From Rhizomys pruinosus (lineage: Eukaryota; Chordata; Mammalia; Rodentia; Spalacidae): a DNA stretch of 64,000 bases. The position numbers and the translations under genes are program-made. Location of the stretch: assembly GCA_009823505.1 (NCBI GenBank), contig VZQC01005680.1:7576071-7640070 (forward strand), written 5' to 3'. The notes under the pieces were generated by a model. It was not told the DNA's origin, ran no database searches, and saw only the letters and a program-made list of their open reading frames with translations. Within the stretch, counting starts at the first letter, position 1. Each line of letters opens with the position of its first letter. Below are positions 36,087 to 47,979 of this stretch, piece by piece.

Positions 36087-36090
36087 AAGA
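35904..36090. repeat. Polypurine (GGAA)n(GAAA)n(GA)n tract
   Basis: About 187 bp nearly all A and G: GGAA units, then GAGAGAAA, then GAAA units, then GA. It produces Lys/Glu/Arg-rich open frames which are not genes. Confidence 0.96.
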
Positions 36091-36774
36091 TATTGTGTCA
36101 GATACTGGAATAGCTGAGCCTGCTTATTTCCTAGTTTTCTATGCTCTGTATAGCTTTTCCATCCTTTTAATCTAAGGTGGCACCTATCCTTAATATTGAG
36201 ATATGTTTGTTTGTTTGTTTGTTTTTATTTTTGGAGGTAGAAGAAAGATGGATCTTGTTTTCTAATCTACCTGTTAATTGGTCTTTTCATCAGGGCATCA
36301 TGAGACTATTGTTATCCAGAGTTAATACTAAAAAGTGTGTATTAATTCTTGTGGTTTGGTGATTCTGTAGTATTTTCTTAGGCAACTTGTGATTAGCTTC
36401 CTTGGTGGTGTTCATGGTCCCCTATGTTCTCTTGGTTGGGTTTATCCTTCTTTCTGAAGTGTTCCTTCCAGTGTACTCTGTAGAGCTAGCTTAGTGTTCA
36501 TAAGCCCTTTTAGTTTGTTTTTATCATGAAAAGCTTTTATTTCCACTTCACTTGTTATAGATACCTTTGCTGGGTATAATATTGTGGGTTGGAAGTTGTG
36601 GTTTTTTTGAGCTCTGAGTGCATCTTTCCAAGCACTTCTGGCTTTCAAAGTATCCATTGAGTAATCATCTGCTTTTTTTCTATTGGGAATGCTTTTATAT
36701 GTAAATTGATCCTTCTCTTTTCAGCTTTCAATATCCTTTATTTTGTCTATCTATTTAGTGCATTTTTATTTAAT

Positions 36775-37735
36775 TTTTTTATTGAGAATGTCATGTGGGC
36801 CTATGTGTTTTGATCAAGTCCATCCTTTATTCTCTATCCTCCAGTTCCTTCCCATCCTTCTCTCTACTTTCCCTCTCAATATATTGTGACCTCACCTAAA
36901 ACAACAGCAACAACACTGATTCTACTTAGTGCTATGTGTGTCTGTGGTGGTAGGACCGTCTACTGGAGCCTTTCAGGAATCACATCCCTGAAGGAGACTC
37001 ACCCTCCTTCCCCCAGAATCCATCAATTGCCAATAGCTCCTCAGCTAGGGGTGGTACTTCATGAGTAATTCTCCCATTTATACTAGTATTTTTGCTGCCT
37101 TCATCTTGTGTAGGTTTGACGCACACAGTCTATGCTGCTCTGAGTTCATGTGTGCACCATATTATGTCCAGGACATAATGTTTTACTGCAGATGTCCACT
37201 TCTGGTTTTTACAATCTTTCTGCCTCTTCTGCAATGATCTCTGAGCCTTTGGAAAAAGACTACGATATAGATTTACCAAAAGGAGTTTCTTTTCTGATCC
37301 TATCTATCTCATATTCTATAGACCTGGTATATCTGAATGAGCAAGTTTTTCTCAAGATTTGGAAAATTTTCTTTTATAATTTTATTGAAAACATTTTCAA
37401 TCCCTTTGTCTAATATTCTATTTCTTCTGAGTCAGTAATCCATAGATATAGTCTTTGTTTTTTCATGGTATCTCAATGATCCTGCATCTTTGATTCATGA
37501 AGTTTTAAAAAACTTAATCATTTTATTGGAATGTTTGATCCAATTTCAAGTCTTCAAGTCCTGATATTCTATCCTCCACATGATCCATTCTGTTGGTGAG
37601 ACTTTCCACTGAGGTACTGATGAATTTAACAACAGTGCTATGGTTGCTATGAAAATCTGGGAAGGCTCCGGGAAGGACAGACATAGAACAAGACTCAGTA
37701 GCCTCCTGCATCATAGGAAGTCAATCAGCTGAAAG
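36775..37735 (-). mobile_element. L1-related remnant block, second part
   Basis: 36775-37260 carries the muroid repeat phrases ttttttattgagaatgtcat and ccaatagctcctcagctagg. 37262-37735 resembles the 5'/ORF1-side part of an old L1 or HAL1 in reverse. No intact ORF. Confidence 0.5.
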
Positions 37736-37739
37736 TTGG

Positions 37740-38112
37740 TGTATTAGTCACTTTCCTGTTGCTGTGATAGAACCACCACAACCAAGGGAACTTATAAAAG
37801 GAAGAGTTATTTGAGCTTTATGGTTGACAGTTCCGGAGGAATTAGAGTCCATCGTGGTGGGGAGGCATGGTGGCAGGAGGTACTGGAGCAGGAACAGAAA
37901 GCAGAGATTCACATCTTCAAATAGGCACTGTAAGCAGAGAGTGATTGGAATTCTGGCAAGACTTAAGCATTCTCCAAGCCCACCCCCAGGGATGAGCTTT
38001 CTCCAGCACGGTCACACCTACTAAGATCTCCCAAAACAGCACCATCAACTGGGGACAAAATGTCAAAATACTTGGAGCCTATAAGGGACATTCTCATTCA
38101 AACCCCCACAGT
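37740..38112 (+). repeat. Rodent dispersed repeat (gtattagtcactttcctgttgc type)
   Basis: Starts gtattagtcactttcctgtt and contains aaaggaagagttatttgagc and gcccacccccagggatgag, ending gacattctcattcaaacccc. Same family as 60725-61080 and related to 7970 and 9043. Confidence 0.7.
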
Positions 38113-38450
38113 TGAGGAGTTGGCTCATGATTAAAGCATTTGCCTTGCATGTGTGAGGACCTGTGTTTCTATCTCCAGAACCTGCATGAATGCTGGGTGG
38201 GCATGCCATGCCAGTTTTAAGTCTAGCCTCAGAAATTAAAGACAGGGCAACCTGATGGGTGAGAGTTGCCAGACTAGTGATATCATATCAAGGAGCTCTA
38301 GGTTTGACTGAGAGACCTGTCTCAAAGGAAAAGGTGGGAGGGCAATTGAGGATGATTTCTAGCACATCAACCTTTGGCCTCCGCATGCACATGTGTGTGC
38401 ACATTGCAAGTGCACCCACACATAAGAGTGTTTTTACACATGAAAAACAT
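38113..38450 (+). repeat. B3/RSINE-type SINE
   Basis: Head ggctcatgattaaagcattt, tgccttgcatgtgtgaggac and ctggcctccgcatgcaca-type end (cctttggcctccgcatgcac) followed by CA-rich tail. Confidence 0.75.
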
Positions 38451-39362
38451 GCACATGTACAAAAACACTCACAGAGTAAAAAACAGAACAAGAGAAAAAA
38501 TAAATAGTTCAACAAGCTGAACCTATGAGAGGAAAAGGTACCAATCAGACAAAGGGGCAAAAAATGAAAATCTCAACGAAGAGTGAACTTCTATTGATTA
38601 GCAAGCTAAGAGGTGTCAGTGTCTGACAGAGCTTGGCTGGGGACTGTCAAAGGGGAAAGGGATATCCAGGAGGCTTGAGTCTTATGTGTAGGAATTTTTA
38701 GGGTAGTGTCCAAACAAAGACAAGAGAAAGGAAGCTCTTAACAGTCATACCAACCCTGGGCCCATCAAGGCTCACATTCGTTTCACCTCTCTGCCACAAT
38801 AAGGACATTAATTTTATTGGGTACAGTATGAGCCCTCAGGTGGTTTTAAACATGAGAGTCATATAATTGGCTTGGCATTTCAAATGGTTCATAGTGAAGC
38901 TTAATTTATGGAATGAAGATGAGTTTGGGAGGCTAATCAATCATGATGGGAGATAACACTTTGAAAGATCATAGGACAGCTGGTCAGAGTCAGTGATACA
39001 ACGTTTTGTCACTGGTGGAGAAGAGACATGCTCTGTCTTGGGTGTATGCACAGCAAGAGCAAAAGATCAAAGTGGCTGCTGGGCTTGGCTTTGCCTCTGG
39101 GTGAGTTGTGATGTCCCTGTTGCTTGTGAAAAACCCTGGTTTTGACTCTACGAAGTTTGGAATGTTCGGTAAGCATACACGCTTTTTCTCTTAACTCCAG
39201 TCAGAACAACTTTCTTGCAGTTGATCTCTATCCTCCTACGAAAGTGCTTAAACTATCCCAATATTCTATTAAGGTGATTTTTTATCATTTATCATCATCT
39301 GTTTTATTTTGCTTTCACTGTTTTGTGTTTGAAATTGCTAACAGTACCAATCGCCTTTCTAG
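38451..39362. other. Intronic DNA before first C2B exon
   Basis: Nothing recognised until the pyrimidine-rich acceptor at 39350-39362. Confidence 0.6.
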
Positions 39363-39483
39363 GAAAGTATAGACCTAGGAGAAATCATGTTTTCCCTATG
39401 CTATCTGCCAACTGCGGGGCGTATGACTTTGACAGTGATCAAATGCAGAAATCTGAAGGCAATGGACATTACTGGCTCGTCAG
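39363..39483 (+). CDS. Syt10: Synaptotagmin-10, first C2B-domain exon
   Basis: This 121-nt exon was found by reading for the sequence joining C2A to the next C2B exon. The codons translate to [16 protein letters not shown], then [17 protein letters not shown] and ITGSS, the canonical start of a synaptotagmin C2B domain. It follows on in phase 0 from the C2A exon (CATT|ESID) and ends with one base of the next Asp codon (phase 1). The acceptor is gcctttctag and the donor is G|GTGTGT, which is a weaker than usual donor. The AMD aspartate is the first predicted C2B Ca2+ ligand; the second is split across the following junction (SS|D). The exon has no frameshift or stop, and fits the family well. 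Confidence 0.95.
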
Positions 39484-39644
39484 GTGTGTATACCGTATGG
39501 TCAAAGGCACATTCCTCTGCAAATATTTCATATAACTAAAACTGTGTGGCTTTTAATTAACTTTTTGTGGTGGGACACAAAGAAAGATGATAAATTCAAA
39601 TACTTAAAATCATAAATACATAAATATGTAAACATGAAAATTTT

Positions 39645-40611
39645 TTTATTAGTTTTTATTGATGCTTTGTGCATTTCATACATTTTTTCCAATTCAGTTC
39701 AGGCTTATTTCCCTTTCCCTCCCCCCCCCACCCCCAGCCCATCCCAGATCATGCATTCTGCCATAAGTGTCCTGCATCTTTCTCTCAGTTTTTTTTTTTT
39801 TCATTTTTAGCTATAAGTGATAATCCATGAGTACAAGCATCCTTCATGCAAAACCTATCTGCAGGCTGTTGTGCCCAAACACCTACAGCCCCACCATCCA
39901 GTGGGGGGTGACAGGTTGTTTGTTCAATCAAGTTGATCAAATGAGTGTCCAGACTACATTGCTGTAGTTTCACCATTCACCCCAATCGCAGCCCTTACAT
40001 TCTACCACGCCCCCTCTTCCGCAGGTTGTTCCCTAGGCTTAGAAAAGGGGCACAGGTGGATGAGAGGTAAAACAGTCCACTCTCTCTGGAGCTGTTGACT
40101 TGGACTCTGGTCAATTCTGGCTGTTTCCTTTCATGGGCTGACAGTTTGTCCAGGAATAACCTTTCGATCCTACTAATGAAGAACAAGCAATTAGATATAT
40201 AGGTATTTAAGCAGCACTAATAGTTATGGTAGGTTACTTTAGCATAGACACATGTTTGGATATGTTAATCCATGAATTACAATTTTCCCCCCTGTTAAAT
40301 ATGACAGGGTCTTACTGTGGCTTATAACATCTCCTAACCTGTAGAGGATGTAAGCTTGTGGCATCAGCCATGGGTTATTTCTCCAAGGGGAGAGCCAATA
40401 GCCAATTAGATTTGGGATATACAGGCACATGGCTGCCTCTGCTGCACAGTATTTCCAGGCAGGTGAGGTGTAGCTGGTGCTGACGATGGAGTCTTGCTTG
40501 ACTCAGGGAGACCCATATTTGCTTTATTCGTTTAGTGGCCTTTGGTAACACTCTCTGGCATTCCAGAGGCCATCTGTACACTTGCATGTGTGGTCTCAAT
40601 ACATCCCTCCC
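39645..40611 (-). mobile_element. Unclassified LINE-mobilised retroelement, shorter copy
   Basis: Flanked by a perfect 19-bp target-site duplication, atgtaaacatgaaaatttt, at 39626-39644 and 40612-40630. It begins on + with a T-rich segment and ttttattgatgctttgtgca and includes a C-rich tract; the body matches the element at 4053 (gacaggttgtttgttcaatc; ttcctttcatgggctgacag; gaggtgtagctggtgctga). The 5' end, at 40611, corresponds to about 4909 in the other copy, so it is 5'-truncated. It contains about 125 bp (39950-40075) missing there. The perfect duplication indicates a fairly young insertion. Confidence 0.8.
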
Positions 40612-40674
40612 ATGTAAACATGAAAATTTTGAAAGCTATCAATATCAAACTTTGAACTTGGGTCTTGTTTTCCT

Positions 40675-40922
40675 TTTTCTTTTTAAAAATATTTCATTGT
40701 CTTTATTTTATGTGTATGAGTATATTATCTGCACGTATGTAACTGCACCACTGCACCTGTGTTGTGCAATGCCTGGTGAGGTCAAAAGAGAGTATTAGAT
40801 CCCTTGGAACTGGAGTGACAGATGGCTGTTAGCCGCCATGTGAATGCTAAGAACTGAACTCAGGTCCTCTGTAAGAGCAGCCAGTGCTCATAACCACAGA
40901 GTCATCTCATCTCTCCAGCCCC
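40675..40922 (-). repeat. Degenerate B2 SINE
   Basis: tatgtgtatgagtatattat, ccttggaactggagtgacag and atctctccagcccc in reverse order of B2. Confidence 0.85.
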
Positions 40923-40939
40923 CTCTTTTGTTCTTTAGT

Positions 40940-41162
40940 GATTGATTGATTTATTTTTATTTGGTGTGTATGAGTGTTTTGTCTGCATGTATGTAAGTGC
41001 ACCATGTGCGTACAGTCCCCACAGTAGTCAGAAGAGAGTCTAGGTTCCACTGGAACTGGACTTACAGATGGTTGTGTTAGCCTCCCGGTGGGTGCTGAGA
41101 ACTGAACCCCAGTCTTCTGAAAGAGCAGTCAGTGTTAACAACTGAGCCATCTCTCCACTCCT
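40940..41162 (-). repeat. Degenerate B2 SINE
   Basis: tgtatgagtgttttgtctgc, actggaactggacttacaga and gagccatctctccactcc. Confidence 0.82.
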
Positions 41163-43482
41163 TCATTTCTTTCTTTACTGACTTAGTCTATCTAAAAATG
41201 CCTACATTACCTTCTACTTCCTGGATTGCAGGTAGTCTGTTGTTTGTAAGTCCAAAAATTCTTGGACTTTCATCTGTGAAGAAAGACCACCAAAAAACAT
41301 GTTTAAATTCCATGTGTTTCCTTTGCTTGTCTGCAGAAAAACAGTAAAATGTAAGGCATTTGCATTCTTGCCACCTTTCCAACAAAAGGTGGTGCACCTA
41401 CCAAGCTGTAAGAACAGCAAATGGTGCACCTATGGAAGCTTTAGGAAGCAAAGTATTTCTGGAAGTTATTAAAGAAATTCTGGAGGGAAGTTTTTCTAAT
41501 GTGATCTTTGACAAAGGGGTGAAACCACACCATTCTTCCTTACTACTTTCCTTTGTTCTGGAAGGTTATTTTTATCTTAATACTTGAGTAGTACAGAGAA
41601 CAGTTCTGTAGAGGAAGCATGATAAGGGACAAATTGAGAAGACAATGTTTGTGAAGCAAAGAGAACATCTGTGGAGATACAGTAAACTGCGTGGTCAGCA
41701 GAAAGGAAGTGTAAATTGTGCCTTCAGAACAACCACCAAAAAGCTAAAACAAAACAAAACCCAAACACTAAATTCACATTATATGGGTCATAGCAGAATT
41801 CTGAGGTCTGGTGTGGAAAAAGATCCAGGGCACTCAAGGCAAAAGAACATGCTCACTTGTATGATTTTTGACCTATATTCATGCTGTAATATTTGGCTGG
41901 AGAAACTATTATATAATGTAAACCAGTAAGGACTGGTTGAAGGGATACTTCTTCCCCTAACATTTTATTTGGGGAACTACATAAAAAAATTTGCAGGACA
42001 CAATATGACAAAAAAAAAAAGTAAAAGAGAGAGTAAATTCCATATTTACTTTGGTGGAAAATACCTTGGGACACTATATATTGTAGTACTTTAAAAAGAG
42101 TACTCTATGTCTATTGTTTGCTCTATTACTGTCCATTTTAAACCAAGCCAAAAGGCATTAGAGTTGTACTTAATACAAGATTATTTTTTTCACCCTATGA
42201 AGCTTCTCATCATAAGTGCCTGGGCTTTGAGAAAACTTTGGCAAGCAACCTCACAGAAAGTGTAAAACCTACTGAAGAGCCAGAGACTTGTGAGAAGCAG
42301 AGGAATGTAGTTAGGGTGTGGTGAAGGAGGGGAAGGCCTCATTCTGTATTAGCAGGCTGTGGCTCCCCACATCTTTCTAGTATTATACAATTAATTCTAA
42401 GCAGGGCAAACACTGACACTGCCCAGTTACCTTGTCTTTCACATGTGCCAGCAACTATACACCTTTTGTTCCTTGATGGAATGCATTTGAAATATAGAGA
42501 TACATTTTCATGGAGTTTGAAAAATACATACTTAACAAATTAATATTTTATTTTAAGGAAATAAGATTTATGACTATAAGAATTGAGAAAGGAGGCTATA
42601 GCTGGAGGGAGACCAAAAAGAGAAATAGAGGAAAAAGAAAATAGAAGACTCAGTGATTGTTGGACCTACCTAGTATGTTCAGCCTGATCCTAGACCCCTC
42701 TCCAAAGCCATAAGGCTTTGGCGGGTGGTTTATAATGTTGTGTGATTTTCTGTAATACTGTAATATTGTTAATTTATTCCCAGCTGGGGAGAGTTTGTTG
42801 ACAAATATATGATCTCTTGGGCCTAAAAATGTAGTCGACTAAATTTTTCTGTTTGCAATTGACATTCTATAGACAGTTTTACATCAGAATATTCTAGTAA
42901 AACTAAAACTAAGTACCATCTTTTCAAATAATATGCTCTGGAACTGAATTGAATTCATCAATTCCTTTCAGTGATCATTCTTTCAATCCAAATACCTTAT
43001 TAAGCACCAAAACTCTGGCTAAATGGATACTTCTAATTTTGTACCTAATCCAGTAGCTGAAGAAAATTCCAATTTCTATTTCCTTTTACATTTCCTCTCA
43101 TTGCTGTACTATTATAGATGCAGCACTGCCATCTTTCACAAATTTTGACTTTCTTAGTAAATTTGAATATAATTATTTCTGTTAAAAGCACTCTCCAAGT
43201 ATAAATTACTTCCAAAAAAATTCCTTCAGTTGAAAGTGGCCAGAAGAGGCATTCCATTCTGGATTAATTTAGGCGCTGTCTCCCCTGAGTTTAAAACAAT
43301 GAAATTACATTAAATATTTTTAGTTTAGTCAAGGTACATGACTTGCTTTAAAATATGTCAGAGAATCTGTTGTCCCAAAATAACTCATTTGAATTTAAAA
43401 CTGTTAATACTAAAGGGGTCATACACACACATGTAGAAGGTATAGTTTTATGCACTGTATGAAATTATCTTCCATCTCTTAG
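41163..43482. other. Intronic DNA without recognised feature
   Basis: AT-rich, repeat-poor. Contains several short open frames with no domain, and the acceptor of the next exon at its end. Confidence 0.6.
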
Positions 43483-43654
43483 ATCCTTATGTCAAAGTGT
43501 CTTTGATGTGTGAGGGTCGGAGATTAAAGAAACGGAAAACGACTACAAAGAAAAACACTCTCAACCCGGTGTACAATGAGGCCATTATTTTCGATATCCC
43601 TCCAGAGAACGTGGACCAGGTCAGCCTGTGCATAGCTGTCATGGACTATGACAG
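43483..43654 (+). CDS. Syt10: Synaptotagmin-10, central C2B-domain exon
   Basis: This 172-nt exon opens with the last two bases of the Asp codon of [11 protein letters not shown] and ends in the middle of the Arg codon of MDYDR (phase 2). It carries the polybasic strand of C2B ([13 protein letters not shown]), which in synaptotagmins binds acidic phospholipids such as PIP2 and SNARE or AP-2 partners. [13 protein letters not shown] and the start of Ca2+-binding loop 3 (VMDYDR) follow. The acceptor is atctcttag and the donor AG|GTAGGT, both good consensus. Codons are all open and conserved. Confidence 0.96.
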
Positions 43655-44750
43655 GTAGGTGGGCCCTGCTCGTCAGTACAGCACCGAGTCTCCAGCACAG
43701 CAAGGCCAAGTTCTGCTTTGCAGGTTATTTACTGCCATGGCATATCTAATTTAATAAAGGGAAAAATGATTCATTTGAAGTTATGTTATAATTTTGTTTG
43801 CCCCCAAAGAAGTCATTCTTAAAGGTCACCAGAGCTGAAGAGACAATAGTTCTAGGCTTATTTTGGACTTCCTGACCCAAAGAAAGTCTCCTACAGTAAT
43901 AACAAATATTCCAATCTAGAGCTGGCTTCACTGGTGGGGCTGGCCAGGGAATACCATGGTGCCTGCCCCAGCTGTCTTGGGAGAACCAGCCCATCCTCTT
44001 TGCATTCACGTTCCCACTTTTCCCATTGGTTGACCATGCCGTGGAGATGTGTGATAGGAGTGGAAGGCAAGCAGCCGTCGTGAGAGGCTGCGACACTTCA
44101 CACCAATTTAAACATGGCTTCATTAACTTTTCCAGTTTGCATACTTTCAGTCACTTCTTTCGTGTTGCAGTGCTAAAGCTCATGTCCTGTTCTTCAATTT
44201 TTATGAGATGCCCCCTTATTCATGAACTTTGTCCACCTAGCAATACAAAGATCTTCAAATATTCTTGCCTGACCAACCTCTTCTAAATTTTTGTCCAACA
44301 AACCTCAGACTTTTTATCTAACGTGTACTATATCTAGCTTACTATGTACACTTGTGACGATTTAAAGGAAGAAGTATCTTAAATGAGTTTTTATTTCAGC
44401 AGCCCTGTTTTGCTTTATCCGTATTGACTTCTCATAGCAATGAGTTCAGGGAGATACACTTGCTCATCTGTCATCAAGCCAATGTTAGGGAAACAGACCC
44501 TCATACTGTAGAAAATGGGAACTAAAAGTTATTTCGACAAATTTTCTTATTGGGAAACTTCAAATTGAGGGGAATTTACTTAATAGGAGACCAGAAAGAT
44601 GTAATGAAAGCTCCCAAAAATCACCCCACAAGCCTCTTTAGAGATGTATGTCCAAGTGATCCTGTAGAAATTCTTTCAAATTATATTGTTTCAAGATCCT
44701 GTCTTATCAAGCCTGTCTTCATAACACAAACCAGTAATCTTGCCATTTAT
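43655..44750. other. Intronic DNA without recognised feature
   Basis: Starts with the GTAGGT donor. A 125-codon minus-strand open frame (43746-44123) has no recognisable domain. Confidence 0.6.
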
Positions 44751-44751
44751 G

Positions 44752-45043
<292 letters not shown>

Positions 45044-45700
45044 GGCTCTCTTTAATCAATTGCCTTGACCCAGTCCCTGTCTCTGCCACAAAGGAACTCT
45101 TCTAGGCATCCAGTTTGTTTATTTATGAAATGAGATGATAGCATTGATACCCAGACTCATGGAGCAGAGATCAAGTGGGTCAGTACGTTCTAATTGCTTA
45201 GAACACTGTCTGAACATAATCACTTCTCAAGAACATTAGCTGCCATTATTTTCTGATTTGCTGCTGTGAAAGGAGGGTATAAATTGAAAATAGTAATGTC
45301 ATCTAGTACGCTCTTTGTTATGCAATAATAATTTACCATGGTGGGGCTGAACCGAACCCTGCCCCGTGTAATTACAGCGCCAGCAATAACATGCTTCCAT
45401 ATATAATTTAGAGTCGGTTAAACAGTCTTTTATGCAAGAAAATGAGTGTGGTGCTCTTGGTGCAGTCTGAACACGATTATAAAATACTTAGCCTTATGGA
45501 AAGAATAGGGTTTTCTTACAACGCTTAGGTTTAATAGACTCTTTCCAGAAAGAAGGATCTGAAGGCATTTCCTAGTCACACTACCAAATGTGCTCAAGTT
45601 GCTGAGAGACGAAAAAGTTTGTGATGATTTTAAATTCATCTGTAAAGATTCATTTTTGGATATTGATATTGTTTAATTTTCTTTGGGGTTTTGGTTTGTT
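45044..45700. other. Intronic DNA without recognised feature
   Basis: Nothing recognised. Confidence 0.6.
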
Positions 45701-45711
45701 CCCTTGTTTGT

Positions 45712-46070
45712 TTTCTTTTGAGACAGGATCTCATGTACCCCAGGCTGTCCTCAAACTTACTGTGTAACCAAGTATAAATGAGCTTCTCATCGTCCTGCTC
45801 CTTCCTCTCCATTTCAGGATTACCATCATACACCACGCCTGCCTTACTTATTTTATTTACTTTTTATTGTATGTGTTGGAGTCTATTGCCTGCATATAGG
45901 AAGGCACACCTGTGTTGTGCAATGCCCTTGGAGGTCAGAAGAAGGCATCAGATACCCTGGAACTGGAGTTACAGACAGTTGTTAGCCACTGTATGAGTGC
46001 TGGGAATGAAACCCAGGTCCTCTGCAAGATCAGCCAGTGCTCTTAACCACTGAGCTATCTCTCCAGCCCC
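45712..46070 (-). repeat. B1-like remnant and B2 SINE
   Basis: 45716-45835 is an old reverse B1-like segment (gagacaggatctcatgtacc; ccatcatacaccacgcctg). 45840-46070 is a B2 (ggaactggagttacagacag; gctatctctccagccc). Confidence 0.8.
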
Positions 46071-46097
46071 CTTAATTTTTAATAAGAATTCTCATTT

Positions 46098-46240
46098 AAG
46101 CCAGGCATCATGACCCACCCCTTTAATCCCAGCACTCAAGAAGCAGAGGCAAGCAGATCTTTCTCTAGGGTAGAGGCCAGCCTGGTCTTCGTAGAAAGTT
46201 CTAGACCAGATGGGGCTACAGCAAACTGTGAAAAAAAAAA
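46098..46240 (+). repeat. Degenerate B1 SINE
   Basis: taagccaggcatcatgaccc, tttaatcccagcactcaaga and agatggggctacagcaaact with an A-tail. Confidence 0.85.
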
Positions 46241-46513
46241 AAAAAAAAGCAACCGAAGAGAAACAGAGAGAGACAGAGAGACAGAGATTACAATATACTG
46301 TGTTAAACATTACTTAAAACTGATAAGCTACTTATTCCTAGAATTTTCCATTTGATATTCTCAGACTATGATTGACCATGGGTCACTGCAAGTGCAAAAA
46401 GTAAACATAGATCTGGAAACTACTGTAAGCTGCAATTTTGATGATGGGTTGAAAATTATGCTGAGATTTGAAATACTCTGAGTGGTGAAAATATAATATT
46501 GTACAAATCCTAG

Positions 46514-46643
46514 GGTGGGACACAATGAGGTCATAGGAGTGTGCAGAACAGGCCTGGATGCTGAGGGTCTGGGGCGAGACCACTGGAATGAAATGCTGGC
46601 CTATCACCGAAAACCAATCACGCACTGGCACCCTTTACTTGAG
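46514..46643 (+). CDS. Syt10: Synaptotagmin-10, penultimate coding exon (C2B loop 3 to WHXL region)
   Basis: This 130-nt exon begins with the last base of the split Arg codon and continues [15 protein letters not shown], then [16 protein letters not shown] and THWHPLLE, ending in phase 0 at GAG|GTAAGC. It completes Ca2+-binding loop 3: joined to the previous exon the loop reads DYDRVGHNE, with Glu at the fifth acidic position where Syt1 has Asp. The WHPL tetrapeptide is the WHXL motif near the end of C2B that has been implicated in vesicle docking and neurexin interaction in synaptotagmins. The acceptor is aaatcctag, with a rather short pyrimidine tract. Confidence 0.95.
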
Positions 46644-46739
46644 GTAAGCGTGTGTATTCCCACCTCTGCCCTCGGGTCTATCACTACTGCTTAACTGTGT
46701 GTCCTCAACCCTTCCTTTGACATTTCACATGTTCACCTG

Positions 46740-46885
46740 TTTATTTTATTTGTAAGAGTGTTTTTGCCTGCAAATGTATAACTATATCTGTGTAATGAAG
46801 TGCCATGAAGACCAGAAGAGGGCGCCACCTGCAGTTGTTAGCAGCCTTGCTGTGGTTGGAAGTGTTAACATCTCTCCAGCTTCCC
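46740..46885 (-). repeat. Old B2 remnant
   Basis: Only gtaagagtgtttttgcctgc, gaagaccagaagagggcg and aacatctctccagcttcc are recognisable. Confidence 0.55.
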
Positions 46886-47169
46886 ATAGATTCACCTTTT
46901 AAAAAATAGTCTTGTTTTTGTTTCAGAGTCTCTAACATCTTGTATTCAAAATTCTGTGTGACTTGAGAAATTTTTAAAAACCACTAGATTTTGGGGACTT
47001 CATATTTAATAAGCCTGTGAACACTGAAAATCTGTTTTCTGCACAGCCTGACAGTCAAAGCAGAGCATCTTAAGGCCACTACAAAGTAGAAATTGAACTT
47101 CAGTACTTCTTTTTTATGAAGAGAGCCGCTATGCCTAAAAATGCCCCCTTTTCATTTACCAATCTTTTT

Positions 47170-47400
47170 CTATAATTTTTTAAATTTATTTATTGTTTTT
47201 TATGTGTATGAGTGTACTGTCTGCATGTAGGTTGGTGTACCCATGTCATGCAATGCCACAGAGGTCAGAAGATGGCATCATATTCCCTGGAACTAGAGTT
47301 AAAGACAGTTCTTAGCTACCATGTGGGTGCTGGGAATCAAACCCGGGTCCTCTGCAAGAGCAGTCAGTGTTCCCAACTGCTGAGCCATCTCTCCAGCCCC
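47170..47400 (-). repeat. B2 SINE
   Basis: ttttttatgtgtatgagtgt to gagccatctctccagcccc. Flanking catttaccaatc occurs before (47153-47164) and after (47400-47411), a target duplication. Confidence 0.92.
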
Positions 47401-47979
47401 CATTTACCAATCGTTAAATAAGGATAATGTCACTTAACACACCTCTGTAAGGAGACACAGACAGGCACACATGGGGTTTCCTCCTGGAGTGTTACAGAAG
47501 CAGAAATAGCTGTCTTTACTGAATAGCTGGACAGTTTTCTTAAGAAACAAATTTTATTTTGATCTAGTGTTTGATCTAGTATCCTCTAAAAATACCCCAC
47601 TACTTATTTTCATTCTCATCTATCTTTAATTTCAAAGGGCGCATTAGGAGATGTAGAAAGTGAGTTCTAAGAATGTAGAAACAGAATAGAAGCCTTGCTG
47701 CACAGGGAGCTAAGCTGAGGAGAGATGAAGCTGTATTCCTTGTGTTCTCACTTAATAACAGAGAAGCCACGTGCCCTGCCAGGCTAGTGGAGATGATGCA
47801 AGGAGAACTGAGATTGTATGAGCAGGAATTTTAACAAGTCTGAAGAAAAGTGCTGTATGACTTGAGGTATATTTAATTACTGATCACTCCTCAATATGCA
47901 AATCTTCATTAATCTGATGAAGAAGAGTAGGCTTTTTCTTTCCCCTGCTCCTATATTCAGTGGTCAAATATATTATATG

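Larger units (their letters stand above)
34180..36772 (-). mobile_element. Old L1 remnant block, first part
   Basis: Reverse-orientation LINE sequence: cagatcatatgcctctaaat, taaaagaaccaactcttcat, ctcttaggattgccttgttt, ttccatagatttgggtaag, cattttatctaaggtgg-type wording and gtttttatcatgaaaagctt. It is broken by SINEs and by a purine tract, and has many stops, so it is long dead. Some parts resemble HAL1/L1 5' segments. Confidence 0.75.
16410..39362 (+). other. Syt10: Syt10 intron between C2A exon and first C2B exon (about 23 kb)
   Basis: It starts GTAAGT and ends CTAG at the next exon. It contains many SINEs, a 70-bp minisatellite, an L1 block, a purine tract and the 3.5-kb direct duplication with an n at 30221. 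Because copy 1 of the duplication is probably artefactual, the true intron is likely about 3.8 kb shorter. No additional coding exon was recognised. Confidence 0.9.

Noticed and set aside
35655..36117. Lys/Glu/Arg-rich open frames (up to 152 codons)
   Set aside because: Produced by the purine repeat tract plus a B1 fragment. No stops because GAAA/GGAA repeats encode only K, E, R, G.
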